A DNA stretch of 21,776 bases. It comes from a virus. Positions 5,271 through 12,751 of the stretch are shown here, one piece after another (position 1 is the first letter of the stretch; each line of letters begins with the position of its first letter). Made by a program: the position numbers and the translations under genes. The stretch is taken from positions 1 through 21,776 of the IMG/VR virus record IMGVR_UViG_3300046642_000909; one strand, given 5' to 3'. A model generated the notes under the pieces. That model was not told the origin of the DNA. It searched no databases and saw only the letters and a list, made by a program, of their open reading frames with translations.

Positions 5271-5347
5271 CAACTACACCCTCGGAAACTCGGGTTTTAC
5301 CGTTCGTCAGAGCGGGATTGTCCCTCGTCGCGCCGGGGGTGTAGTTG
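5271..5347 (+). promoter_or_regulatory. Long hairpin in the 5' leader of the replication operon
   Basis: The arms CAACTACACCCTCGG (5271-5285) and CCGGGGGTGTAGTTG (5333-5347) pair over 15 bases with 14 Watson-Crick pairs and one T-G wobble. The 47-base interior holds a smaller hairpin, GGGA-TTG-TCCC (5313-5323). The outer helix ends at 5347 and the Shine-Dalgarno AAGGAG begins at 5348, so folding could influence ribosome access. There is no T-run, so it is not a standard terminator. As DNA it could also form a cruciform. It matches no riboswitch class I know. Confidence 0.6.
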
Positions 5348-5353
5348 AAGGAG
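5348..5353 (+). promoter_or_regulatory. Strong ribosome binding site of the initiator gene
   Basis: AAGGAG is seven bases before ATG 5361, which decides this start over a GTG three bases earlier (5358). It abuts the 3' end of the leader hairpin. It is the clearest Shine-Dalgarno sequence in a window where many genes lack one. Confidence 0.75.
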
Positions 5354-5360
5354 CCTGGTG

Positions 5361-6131
5361 ATGTTCGCCAAAGTTTTTGAGCAGATTCTTGATTCGTCGA
5401 TAGCTTCCGACTGGCAAATCCGGCACGTATTCGAAGACTTCCTGAAGCTCGCCAGAAAGGTGGGCTCGGACTGGATCGTCGATATGACGCCGGACAGCAT
5501 CTCTCGGCGAACCGGGGTCCCGCTGGACATTGTTGAGCGGGCGATCGCAAACCTCGAAAGCCCAGACACGCAGAGCCGGACTCCAGATCACGACGGACGC
5601 AGGCTTATTCGCCTGGATGAACATCGGTCCTGGGGCTGGATTATCGTCAACTACCAAAAATACAGGGAGATCGCTTCCAAGGAGATGGTTCGCATGTCGG
5701 AGGCTGAGCGGAAGAAGGAATACCGCAGCCGATCGACTCCCCTCTCCCCCTTTCCCCCTGTACCCCCTAACCCTTGTACCCCTGTACAGAGTACAGATAC
5801 AGAAGCAGAGCGGTCCCGTGTTGGTCCCGGACATGTCCCGGACAGACCCTCACTGAACAACATGGTTGAATACGGGAAGACCATAGGTCTATCTGTAACA
5901 GAATCAACGAAGTGCTTCGATTATTACCAGTCAAACGGCTGGAAGGTAGGAAGAAACCCGATGAAGGACTGGAAAGCCTCAATTCGTAACTGGTCCCGCA
6001 ACGTCAATGCAACCACTCAAAAACATAATCCCCCGCGTTATGACAGAAATGCCACGACCGTCAACGACCCCGACAAGTGGGCAGCAGCCCGAGCCGCCAA
6101 AGAGGGAAGAGAAAACCTTCCAGGACTTTAA
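5361..6131 (+). CDS. Phage replication initiator / replisome organiser
   Basis: The protein has 256 residues. Residues 1-105 look like a winged-helix domain (FEDFLKLARKVGSDWIVDMT, PDSISRRTGVPLDIVERAIANL, then RLIRL...WGWIIVNYQKYREI). A basic SEAERKKEYR segment (113-122) leads into a Pro-rich linker (about 125-145). The C-terminal domain holds VEYGKTIGLSV, FDYYQSNGWKVGR and MKDWKASIRNW, a motif typical of phage initiator/DnaD-like proteins that contact the helicase loader. It is predicted to bind the origin and recruit loader and helicase. Adjacent loader and DnaB genes support this. The linker-coding DNA carries tandem repeats that may be the origin. Its 3' end overlaps the loader gene. Confidence 0.8.
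   Translation: MFAKVFEQILDSSIASDWQIRHVFEDFLKLARKVGSDWIVDMTPDSISRRTGVPLDIVERAIANLESPDTQSRTPDHDGRRLIRLDEHRSWGWIIVNYQKYREIASKEMVRMSEAERKKEYRSRSTPLSPFPPVPPNPCTPVQSTDTEAERSRVGPGHVPDRPSLNNMVEYGKTIGLSVTESTKCFDYYQSNGWKVGRNPMKDWKASIRNWSRNVNATTQKHNPPRYDRNATTVNDPDKWAAARAAKEGRENLPGL
5737..5845 (+). repeat. Iteron-like repeats and pyrimidine tract: candidate replication origin
   Basis: Inside the initiator gene lie, in order: an uninterrupted 23-base pyrimidine tract (5737-5759); two CCCYTGTACCCC-like repeats (5756-5766 lacking one T, and 5771-5782); three TACAGA copies at 5785, 5792 and 5798; and three tandem 11-base units beginning GTCCCG (5813, 5824, 5835), of which the last two are GTCCCGGACAT and GTCCCGGACAG. 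An 11-base period keeps the sites on one face of the helix. Lambdoid phages place their origin inside the initiator gene in the same way. The alternative is repetitive coding of a Pro-rich linker. Confidence 0.5.
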
Positions 6132-6651
6132 AACCTTCAAGGACCCTACCCTCCTTCAGATGCTCGGAGCAGCGAAGGCTTTCGTAGATCAGGCCACGGT
6201 AGGGGCAATCAGCGCCACTGAACCGTACTGGCTTTCATTCTGTGGCACTGTGGGAACTGGGAAAACCCTCCTCGCGGACATCACCCTCAGCCAATTGAGG
6301 CGAGTGAAAGCGCTTGTTGATCATCCAACATTGAAGTGCGGTATCATTCGAAAGCACTGGCCCAAGGTGATGACGAGAATTTACAGCGGCGAGTTCTGGC
6401 ATATCGACGACATGGCTGACGCAAACCTGCTCATGCTTGATGAAATTGCGTGCGCGAGGGACCCAAACGGAACAGAGCGAGAATGGCTCTGGCGAGTGCT
6501 TAGCGCGAGAGCTTTCAAGTGGACGATCATCACTTCCAACTATTCATTGGAAAAAATCAGCACTCTGATTGACACCAGAATAGCGTCCCGAATGGTGCGC
6601 GACGGGTCCGTAGTTATAGCCGCCAACACAGAAGATTTCGCCAACAGGTGA
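6007..6651 (+). CDS. DnaC-like AAA+ helicase loader
   Basis: The protein has 214 residues from ATG 6007. It has Walker A GTVGTGKT (80-87, K86), Walker B LLMLDE (141-146), a sensor-1-like TSNY in TIITSNYSLEK, and the arginine-finger-like DTRIASRM. The family loads the replicative helicase onto DNA in an ATP-dependent way, here probably together with the upstream initiator and the downstream DnaB. The start is uncertain: ATGs at 6007, 6040 and 6049 are all inside the initiator gene and none has a clear Shine-Dalgarno; starting at ATG 6160 would avoid the overlap but remove the leading FQDFKTF...LLQMLGAAKAF helix. So at least about 80 bases are probably read in two frames. Confidence 0.85.
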   Translation: MQPLKNIIPRVMTEMPRPSTTPTSGQQPEPPKREEKTFQDFKTFKDPTLLQMLGAAKAFVDQATVGAISATEPYWLSFCGTVGTGKTLLADITLSQLRRVKALVDHPTLKCGIIRKHWPKVMTRIYSGEFWHIDDMADANLLMLDEIACARDPNGTEREWLWRVLSARAFKWTIITSNYSLEKISTLIDTRIASRMVRDGSVVIAANTEDFANR

Positions 6652-6654
6652 TCT

Positions 6655-6837
6655 ATGAAAAAAATCATTTGGAAATTCAAATACATGCTCGCCATCCGAA
6701 AACTCTTGGGACTTTCGATCCGGGCGAGTTGGGGAATGTCCGGAAGTGCGGTTGAGAATTACGGAGACGACATCAATATATGGACTCCACAACAAGCCGC
6801 CGAAGAAGAGCGAGACGAATGGCTTGCCTGCTCCTGA
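6655..6837 (+). CDS. Small protein (60 aa) in replication operon
   Basis: The start lies three bases after the loader stop. The 9-base AACAGGTGA that contains that stop serves as the ribosome binding site, and the identical 9-mer at the same distance precedes the next gene. The product has a basic, partly hydrophobic N-terminal half (MKKIIWKFKYMLAIRKLLGL) and an acidic C-terminal half (AAEEERDEWLA). It could be an amphipathic helix or a membrane-touching peptide. It is not recognised. Confidence 0.6.
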   Translation: MKKIIWKFKYMLAIRKLLGLSIRASWGMSGSAVENYGDDINIWTPQQAAEEERDEWLACS

Positions 6838-6848
6838 ACAGGTGAAAT

Positions 6849-7166
6849 ATGCACCACCCACCAAAACGCTACACCGACGAAGCTCAGATCATCAAGGACA
6901 TCGACCGAGCCAAAAAGCGCGTGGTTCGATTAACGAAGCGCGCTGAAAAAGAGGACGCTGAGGCCGACGAAATGGCGAAGTTGGATGATCCCAGCAACTC
7001 CGAAAAAATAACGACTCTCAGGGAGTTCGCCAGAGACGATCGCGACAAGGCTGAGCGAATCACGAAGACCCGATTGGTGCGTCTCCAGAACACTCTCGCT
7101 GCGTTCCGCACTGAGCTTCTGCCTGGAGTGGCCGCTGACAACTCGGTCGTGCTTCAGCGCAAGTGA
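6849..7166 (+). CDS. Coiled-coil protein (105 aa)
   Basis: A highly charged helical protein: residues 12-85 run as KDIDRAKKRVVRLTKRAEKE and further heptad-like Glu/Lys/Arg/Leu sequence, typical of a coiled coil. The site AACAGGTGA ends three bases before the ATG, matching the previous gene. Its stop overlaps the GTG of the helicase gene as GTGA. The position between loader and helicase suggests a replication accessory role, but no family is recognised. Confidence 0.75.
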   Translation: MHHPPKRYTDEAQIIKDIDRAKKRVVRLTKRAEKEDAEADEMAKLDDPSNSEKITTLREFARDDRDKAERITKTRLVRLQNTLAAFRTELLPGVAADNSVVLQRK

Positions 7167-8632
7167 GCGACGAGGCTGAAAATTGGGACAGCGCTCAGCC
7201 TGCGGACCTCAAGCGCACACGCCGCGTCCGGAACGGCTCCGGGGCTGCTCCCGTTGATCGTCTCCCGCCGCATTCAATAGAGTGCGAAACGGCGGCGCTG
7301 GGTTGCATCCTTCTCTCGCCAAAGGAGTGCATGGCGGAATCAATCGAAGCCCTCCGCGACAACGGGCAGGAGTTCTACGATCTTCGTCACCTCACGATCT
7401 GGGACGCGCTGGTCGAGATGTATGATCGCGGCATAGTCATTGACGTGATCAGTCTCCAGCAGCAACTCAAAGACAAGGACATGCTTGAGCAGGTGGGGGG
7501 GATCGCCTACCTCTCAGCGCTTCCAGATTCAACTCCGTCCGCCTCCAACCTGAATTACTACCTCGGTGTAATCGTGGAGAAATTCATCCTCCGAAAAGCC
7601 CTTCGGGTTTCCGCTGAGGTTGGCGAGCGCGTCTACACCTACCAGGGTGAAGTTGACGAATTGATGGACACGATCGAAGCGGACATGCTCAGCATCCGTG
7701 GAAGGCGTCAGGAAAATGAGGTTAAGACGATCAAGACGCTTATTCGTGAGAACATTTCCACAATCGAGGATTATGTCCAGCGTCAGGGCGTCGTCACTGG
7801 AATCCCCACAGGATTTACCGACCTCGACAAGATGACTTCAGGGCTTCAAGCCTCCGAAATGATTGTGATCGCTGGAAGGCCCTCAATGGGTAAAACCTCG
7901 CTGGCGATGAACATCGCGGAATTTGTGTCGCTCGAAGCGAAACTGCCAGTCGGAGTGTTCTCTTTGGAAATGTCGGCGCCGTCGCTCACGCTGCGTATGC
8001 TCTGCTCTCGGGCGCGCGTGAACCTGCGGAGCATCCGGGAGGGATTCCTCGCGGAGAGAGACGTTCCGCGACTCCGGACAGCCGCCGACCGTTTGATGAA
8101 CGCCCCGATTTACATAGACGACTCAGGAGCGCTCACGATTATGCAACTGCGTGCCAAAGCGCGCCGCATGGCCATGCAATACGACATCAAGCTCGCCGTG
8201 ATCGACTATCTTCAACTCCTGAAATCGACCAACCGCAAGGTGAAGAGTCGACAGGAGGAAATCAGCGACATTTCCAGCGGGATCAAAGCGCTGGCAAAGG
8301 AACTGGGAATCCCGATCATCGTCATGAGCCAACTCAACCGGGAAATGGAGCGCGAAAAGAATCGCAAGCCCAGGTTGGCGGACCTCCGGGAGTCCGGCGC
8401 GATCGAGCAGGACGCGGATTTTGTGGGAATGCTGTACCGACCGAAATCTGACGACGAGGATTCAGAGGAAGACTACAACGACGCCGTCGCGATGAATCTA
8501 CTCATTGCCAAACAGCGCAACGGTCCAACCGGCGACGTGAATCTGACTTTCCTGAAATCATTCACGCGCTTTGAAAGTGCGGCGAGGGTGTCCGACGAGG
8601 ACGTTCCGCAGCAGACTCAATTTCCAACATGA
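7163..8632 (+). CDS. dnaB: Replicative DNA helicase, DnaB family
   Basis: The protein has 489 residues, close to the usual DnaB length. The N-terminal domain (about 34-140) has PPHSIECETAALGCILLSP, the DLRHLTIWDAL helix and the VGGIAYLSALPDSTPSASN motif. The linker and C-terminal RecA-like domain carry Walker A GRPSMGKTS (238-246, K244), FSLEMS, the Walker B region IDYLQLL, the SQLNREME motif and RESGAIEQDAD with the arginine-finger region. It unwinds DNA at the fork as a hexamer and would bind primase; no primase gene is seen in the window, so host primase may be used. GTG start overlapping the previous stop (GTGA); stop overlaps the next ATG (ATGA). Confidence 0.95.
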   Translation: MSDEAENWDSAQPADLKRTRRVRNGSGAAPVDRLPPHSIECETAALGCILLSPKECMAESIEALRDNGQEFYDLRHLTIWDALVEMYDRGIVIDVISLQQQLKDKDMLEQVGGIAYLSALPDSTPSASNLNYYLGVIVEKFILRKALRVSAEVGERVYTYQGEVDELMDTIEADMLSIRGRRQENEVKTIKTLIRENISTIEDYVQRQGVVTGIPTGFTDLDKMTSGLQASEMIVIAGRPSMGKTSLAMNIAEFVSLEAKLPVGVFSLEMSAPSLTLRMLCSRARVNLRSIREGFLAERDVPRLRTAADRLMNAPIYIDDSGALTIMQLRAKARRMAMQYDIKLAVIDYLQLLKSTNRKVKSRQEEISDISSGIKALAKELGIPIIVMSQLNREMEREKNRKPRLADLRESGAIEQDADFVGMLYRPKSDDEDSEEDYNDAVAMNLLIAKQRNGPTGDVNLTFLKSFTRFESAARVSDEDVPQQTQFPT

Positions 8633-9258
8633 GGGTCCTCATAGCCTGCGAGTTCTCGGGGGTCGTCAGGCGTGCGTTCAGGGAACGGGGACACGATGCC
8701 TGGTCGTGCGATATACTGCCAGCGGAAGACGGAGGTGAACATCTTCAATGCGATGCGCTGGAGGTCCTCGGTTGGGATTGGGACCTTATGGTTCATCACG
8801 CTCCCTGCACCTTCATTCTGAACAGTGGTTGCAAATGGCTTTACAAAAACGGCAAGAGGTGGTTGTCGGACGGCACCGAAAACCAGCGCGACCCGGATCG
8901 CTGGCGGAAAATGGAAGAGGGCGCAAACTTTTTCAAAACTCTTCAGTCGGCGCCGATCGACAAAATCGCCGGGGAAAATCCGATCATGGTTGGCTACGCT
9001 GTTGAGATCGTAGGGCAGGATTGGACCCAGCGCATTCAACCCTACGAGTTCGGACATCCCGAGTCCAAGGCAACGTGCCTCTGGTTAAAAAATCTCCAGC
9101 CACTCAAACCGACCAAGAACGTGTTTTCTGAAATGGAAAAACTCCCACGAAAGGAAAGAGAGCGGGTGCATTTTGCGTCTCCGGGTCCAAATCGCGGGCA
9201 AGAAAGGAGTCGGACGTTTCCGGGAATTGCTCAGGCAATGGCAGAGCAGTGGGGCTAA
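8629..9258 (+). CDS. Cytosine-C5-methyltransferase-like phage protein
   Basis: The 209-residue protein resembles the catalytic core of DNA cytosine-C5 methyltransferases. ACEFSGVVRRAF (6-17) replaces motif I, SCDILP (D28) and QCDALEV (D42) follow, HHAPC (56-60) contains the PC dipeptide with C60 as the nucleophile candidate, and GENP (115-118) replaces ENV. A C-terminal region (FGHPESKATCLWLKNLQPLKPT) is typical of the small phage version of the family. There is no target-recognition domain of usual size, and the first Pro of the PPC motif is Ala. It could methylate or otherwise modify phage DNA against host restriction, or be inactive. ATGA overlap with dnaB; its stop interlocks with that of the convergent ATP-grasp gene. 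Confidence 0.75.
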   Translation: MRVLIACEFSGVVRRAFRERGHDAWSCDILPAEDGGEHLQCDALEVLGWDWDLMVHHAPCTFILNSGCKWLYKNGKRWLSDGTENQRDPDRWRKMEEGANFFKTLQSAPIDKIAGENPIMVGYAVEIVGQDWTQRIQPYEFGHPESKATCLWLKNLQPLKPTKNVFSEMEKLPRKERERVHFASPGPNRGQERSRTFPGIAQAMAEQWG

Positions 9259-10511
9259 GCCTCAGCGGGCTCCTCTTGCATTTCCTCAACGCATTTGTCG
9301 AGGGAATCGGCCTCGGATTCCAAATCGAACCCGCGAACCTGTTCGGCGATCTCCTTGCACTTGTCAACGGCTTCTTCCGGAGTGTCGCCCAGGGCAACAA
9401 CCGAACCGATCTGTTTCATCTTCGCGATCTGCGGTATGAAAAAATCCACAATTCCGCCGTCGCCCTTCGTGTCGATACGGCAATGGTTGTAAATCTTCAA
9501 GTACTCCCGAATATCCTCGGGGAAGCGAATCGGTTGCCAGCGATCAAGAGCCCATTCTGAGCAGAGCAAAATCTGCGCTCCGAATTTCGCTTTCCACTTC
9601 GGTTCAACAAGAGTTCCCTCGGCTCCGTAGAAAAGAACCTCGTCGAGATTCTCCATCGCCTCCCACATGACTTCACCGGCAGGCGAAGCGTGGCGGCAGG
9701 TGAGATCAATCGGGATGTCGTTACGGAGTTCGCTGGAGAATGCGTTGCAGTAACCAAGCTCCTTCATCACGGGAGCAACTGCCTTGTTCACTGCGATCAA
9801 TTCCGGTGGCAGATCATCGTAGTTCGAAACCTTCCCAAAGTAGGACTTGTCCTTTTGCTCGATCCCCCAGAAGGATGACTTTGGAAACTGTCCGAACACC
9901 GAAAAACCGTCGTAGCCGATCTCCTTCGCGTCCGGAATGCTGGCCTCGATGATGAACGGCGTGAGGTATTGTAGTCCGCCATATTTCAAATCGAATTCAT
10001 CAATCGCACCCTTCGCGTCGACGTAGTCTCTTGCGAACCACGTCTCTCCCAGGCCGCGAAATCCGGAGACCTTCACAAACCAGCCCTTGTCGCTGGGATT
10101 GTCCTGGAAGAATTTCCTCAGTGCGGCTGTGCCGGTTACAAGGTGAGACTCTCCAATGGGGATCGCAGCGGCCTCCAGCCGCTCCTTGGTCGCCCAGCGC
10201 GCCAGTTCAAGCTCGGCGCCTAAACCTGATCCCCAAACACGGTATCCGTGATCGCGGAGATACTTCTGGAGCCAACCGTCGTGACAATCCGGGAAGCAAA
10301 TCAAACTGAACTCGTCCACAACCTTGTCGAAGTATTTGATGCGCTCCACCCCTTTGAGTCCATGTCCAATCAGCAACTCCCGACCGTCAGAAAAGGAGGT
10401 CTCCCACGGAGAGAAGTAGCCGACGCGACCAAAAAACTTCGTGCAGAGTTCCGCGAGGCTCACAAAGAGCCCGTAGTCGTAAAACAAAATGCTATCGTTT
10501 TGCAGACTCAC
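9255..10511 (-). CDS. ATP-grasp ligase-like protein
   Basis: The protein has 418 residues. Residues 1-95 look like a pre-ATP-grasp domain (LFYDYGLFVSLAEL, GRVGYFSPW, FSLICFPDCHDGWLQKYL, YRVWGSG). The ATP-grasp core follows: K109/E110, K147 in WFVKVSGFRGLGET (glycine-rich loop 149-155), E189 in IIEASIPDAKEIGYDGFSV, E218/K220, then S260-E261 and D269 in SELR...IDLTCRHASPAGE as metal ligand candidates. A C-terminal GSVVALGDTPEEAVDKC segment recalls the C-terminal domain of phosphoribosylglycinamide synthetase. The fold links a carboxylate to an amine or similar using ATP; the substrate is unknown. It lies five bases after the portal gene in the packaging operon. ATG start at 10511. The end of the protein is acidic. 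Confidence 0.7.
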   Translation of the reverse strand: MSLQNDSILFYDYGLFVSLAELCTKFFGRVGYFSPWETSFSDGRELLIGHGLKGVERIKYFDKVVDEFSLICFPDCHDGWLQKYLRDHGYRVWGSGLGAELELARWATKERLEAAAIPIGESHLVTGTAALRKFFQDNPSDKGWFVKVSGFRGLGETWFARDYVDAKGAIDEFDLKYGGLQYLTPFIIEASIPDAKEIGYDGFSVFGQFPKSSFWGIEQKDKSYFGKVSNYDDLPPELIAVNKAVAPVMKELGYCNAFSSELRNDIPIDLTCRHASPAGEVMWEAMENLDEVLFYGAEGTLVEPKWKAKFGAQILLCSEWALDRWQPIRFPEDIREYLKIYNHCRIDTKGDGGIVDFFIPQIAKMKQIGSVVALGDTPEEAVDKCKEIAEQVRGFDLESEADSLDKCVEEMQEEPAEA

Positions 10512-10516
10512 AGCGA

Positions 10517-12751
10517 TCAGTTCTCAGACATCGGACTTTTCGGAGTCGCACCCTGTTTGACTCCGTTGATGAAGGTCTCCGCGACAGCCTGTCCAGTGCG
10601 GAGCTTCAAATCAGTCTGACTCTTCTCTTCGTTGTGCCGCTGCTGCTGCACAAACTTCTGTTCCTTGTGCTGCAACTGCTGCTTGGCTGTCGCGTCCTTG
10701 CCCTGGAGCTTCACCTTGAGAATTGCCATCTCGCTTTGAATCTTCGCCATGGCCTCCGGGTCCTGCTGCGCGCTGGCCTGCTTCGCGGCCTCCTGCTGGC
10801 GCTGGGCGAAAGCCCGAACATCGTTCATGATCTTGCCCAGCGTGTCGGCGTAAACCTTGACCCGAGATTTTTCCTTCGGGTCCTGGGCGATGATCATAAT
10901 ATGCTTGCCGATATACTTCGCGACGTTCTCAAGACCAACCAAATCCTCGGGTTTGCCGACGCCGCCAGTGGCCTTGATGCGTTCAACAACCTGCCCCATC
11001 ATTCGCAGGAGCGTCTCGACGATCTCAATGTGGCTCATGCCCTCCTTGGGCTCCATGTCCGCGCCGAACATCAACGAGCCAAACGACTGCTGGGCGTGAT
11101 CCACAGAATCCGTGACTTTCGACTTCGCATTGAGCGGCACAAGCCGCGCAGCCTTGCGAGCGTTGTTCGTAACCGCGAGGACGTAGTCGTGCTTGATCTC
11201 CTGCTGCGCGCCGGGATCGAACACATTGACGCGCTCCATGAGTTCGGTCGCTTCAGCCATTTCGAGCATCCGGTTTCCGTTTCCAAGGACCTGCTCGACT
11301 TCGACCTCCCAGCGCTCCGGGTCCAGATATTTCTCGTCCACGCCGTCGTTGATGCAGTCGCGCCGGAATTTCTTCACGTCGAAATCGTCAGAATTCTTGA
11401 TGCCAAAACGACGGGCAATTTCCACGTCCGCGAAGTACTCCTGACGGTAGGCACGCCCGAGCATGGACGACATGAGGGAGCTAACCTGAGCGAGAAGGGC
11501 CTGCACCTCGTATTTGGTGCGCTCCTTCTGTGTCCCGCTGTCCACATTCTGCGTGTACATCGAAGCGGTCTCACCCACTCGCTGCTTGAGATTGGACAAA
11601 AGACCCTGAACGAGCCCGTCGTTCACCTGGTAGCGCTCCTGCGCTGTAACCATGTTCAATCCCTCGGGAAGTAAACCTACAATGCCTTGCAGGACGAGCT
11701 TGGTGAGACGATCCCTGTCGGCGGGATCGTTCACCCGGAAGAGCATCATGAGTTGCTCGAAGACGTGCTGCGTGAACTGACAATTGAGCCGGTTCATGAT
11801 CCAGACCAGATCGTAAACCAACCACGCGAGCGCTCGGATGGAATGATACTTGAACGGCGGCACGTTGTTGCCGTCGCCAAACTGGAAATGCACAAAGTTC
11901 CCCATGCTCTGAGCAAAGGGCCTCTTCGAAGCGTAGATGAAGCTCGCGGGATCGCTGAACGTCTTCCCAGACTGAACGTCCTTGTCGAGAATGAGCTTCC
12001 GATGCCAGCCCATTTTTGTGAGCTTCGTCGTCTCCTCCTCCAAGTGGTAGAAATCCCAAAACCAAATCATGGGAGCGGAGTCGGCGTCGTAGTAACAAGC
12101 GTTTTGTTTATACAACTCCGTCATCTGCTCCGGATTATTCGACCAGTCGTAATTCTGCTTATTCGTGTTGAGGTCCTTAAAATCGTTCAGCAATTTGCGA
12201 ACGCTCTTGAGGTCCCAACCGGGATCAATGTTCTTTTTCTGCTTGGCGAACGTGCGCTTGAACAATTCCCCCGGCTTCATCCCTCGTCGGAAAGCGATGT
12301 ACCGGCAATTATCCATCGTGAGATCGGTATCCGTTGGCAGGAGAATGTCCTGGATTCCCACGAACTGCGGGCGCCACTTGAATTCATCGAACCACACCTT
12401 TGCGCCAACGCCATGGAGCACGACCCCACCCCAAACGCAATCCTGCGTGTAGTAGTAAGCCGGACTTCGGCGCATGGTCTTGTTGATTCGGTTGGTGATT
12501 TTGAAACCAGTGTCGCTCTGCTTGTCGACCGGCGCGTCCGGCACAGTGACTTTGAAAAAGTTCCCGGCCTTGCTGAATGCGTTCTCGTACTGGTTGCGCG
12601 CTTGATGCAGCAGGGTGCAGCCCTGCTTGTCGTTGTAGTTGATCAGGATGTTGTTGTCCTGAGCTTCCTTTTGCGTCCACGGCGGCTCACCATTGAAAAA
12701 AGAGTTGAGGAGCGCGCGGTTTGGGGCGCGCGTGACCTCCGCATTCCTCAT
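10517..12751 (-). CDS. Portal protein
   Basis: The protein has 744 residues, in the size range of podovirus-type portal proteins. A head-binding core includes a W-TQKEAQDNNILINYND start, RINKTMRRSPAYYY, VGAKVWFDEFKWRPQFVGI, DILLPTDTDLTMDNCRYIAF and WFWDFYHLEEETTKL, with a long helical part after residue 330 (RALAWLVYDLVWIMNRLN). The last 110 residues form a Gln/Lys-rich coiled coil (QRQQEAAKQASAQQ, QLQHKEQKFVQQQRH). It would form the dodecameric vertex through which DNA is packaged and ejected. Identity rests on length, composition and its place in a block with the large terminase subunit; no short diagnostic motif exists. ATG start, 41 bases after the preceding stop. Confidence 0.75.
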   Translation of the reverse strand: MRNAEVTRAPNRALLNSFFNGEPPWTQKEAQDNNILINYNDKQGCTLLHQARNQYENAFSKAGNFFKVTVPDAPVDKQSDTGFKITNRINKTMRRSPAYYYTQDCVWGGVVLHGVGAKVWFDEFKWRPQFVGIQDILLPTDTDLTMDNCRYIAFRRGMKPGELFKRTFAKQKKNIDPGWDLKSVRKLLNDFKDLNTNKQNYDWSNNPEQMTELYKQNACYYDADSAPMIWFWDFYHLEEETTKLTKMGWHRKLILDKDVQSGKTFSDPASFIYASKRPFAQSMGNFVHFQFGDGNNVPPFKYHSIRALAWLVYDLVWIMNRLNCQFTQHVFEQLMMLFRVNDPADRDRLTKLVLQGIVGLLPEGLNMVTAQERYQVNDGLVQGLLSNLKQRVGETASMYTQNVDSGTQKERTKYEVQALLAQVSSLMSSMLGRAYRQEYFADVEIARRFGIKNSDDFDVKKFRRDCINDGVDEKYLDPERWEVEVEQVLGNGNRMLEMAEATELMERVNVFDPGAQQEIKHDYVLAVTNNARKAARLVPLNAKSKVTDSVDHAQQSFGSLMFGADMEPKEGMSHIEIVETLLRMMGQVVERIKATGGVGKPEDLVGLENVAKYIGKHIMIIAQDPKEKSRVKVYADTLGKIMNDVRAFAQRQQEAAKQASAQQDPEAMAKIQSEMAILKVKLQGKDATAKQQLQHKEQKFVQQQRHNEEKSQTDLKLRTGQAVAETFINGVKQGATPKSPMSEN

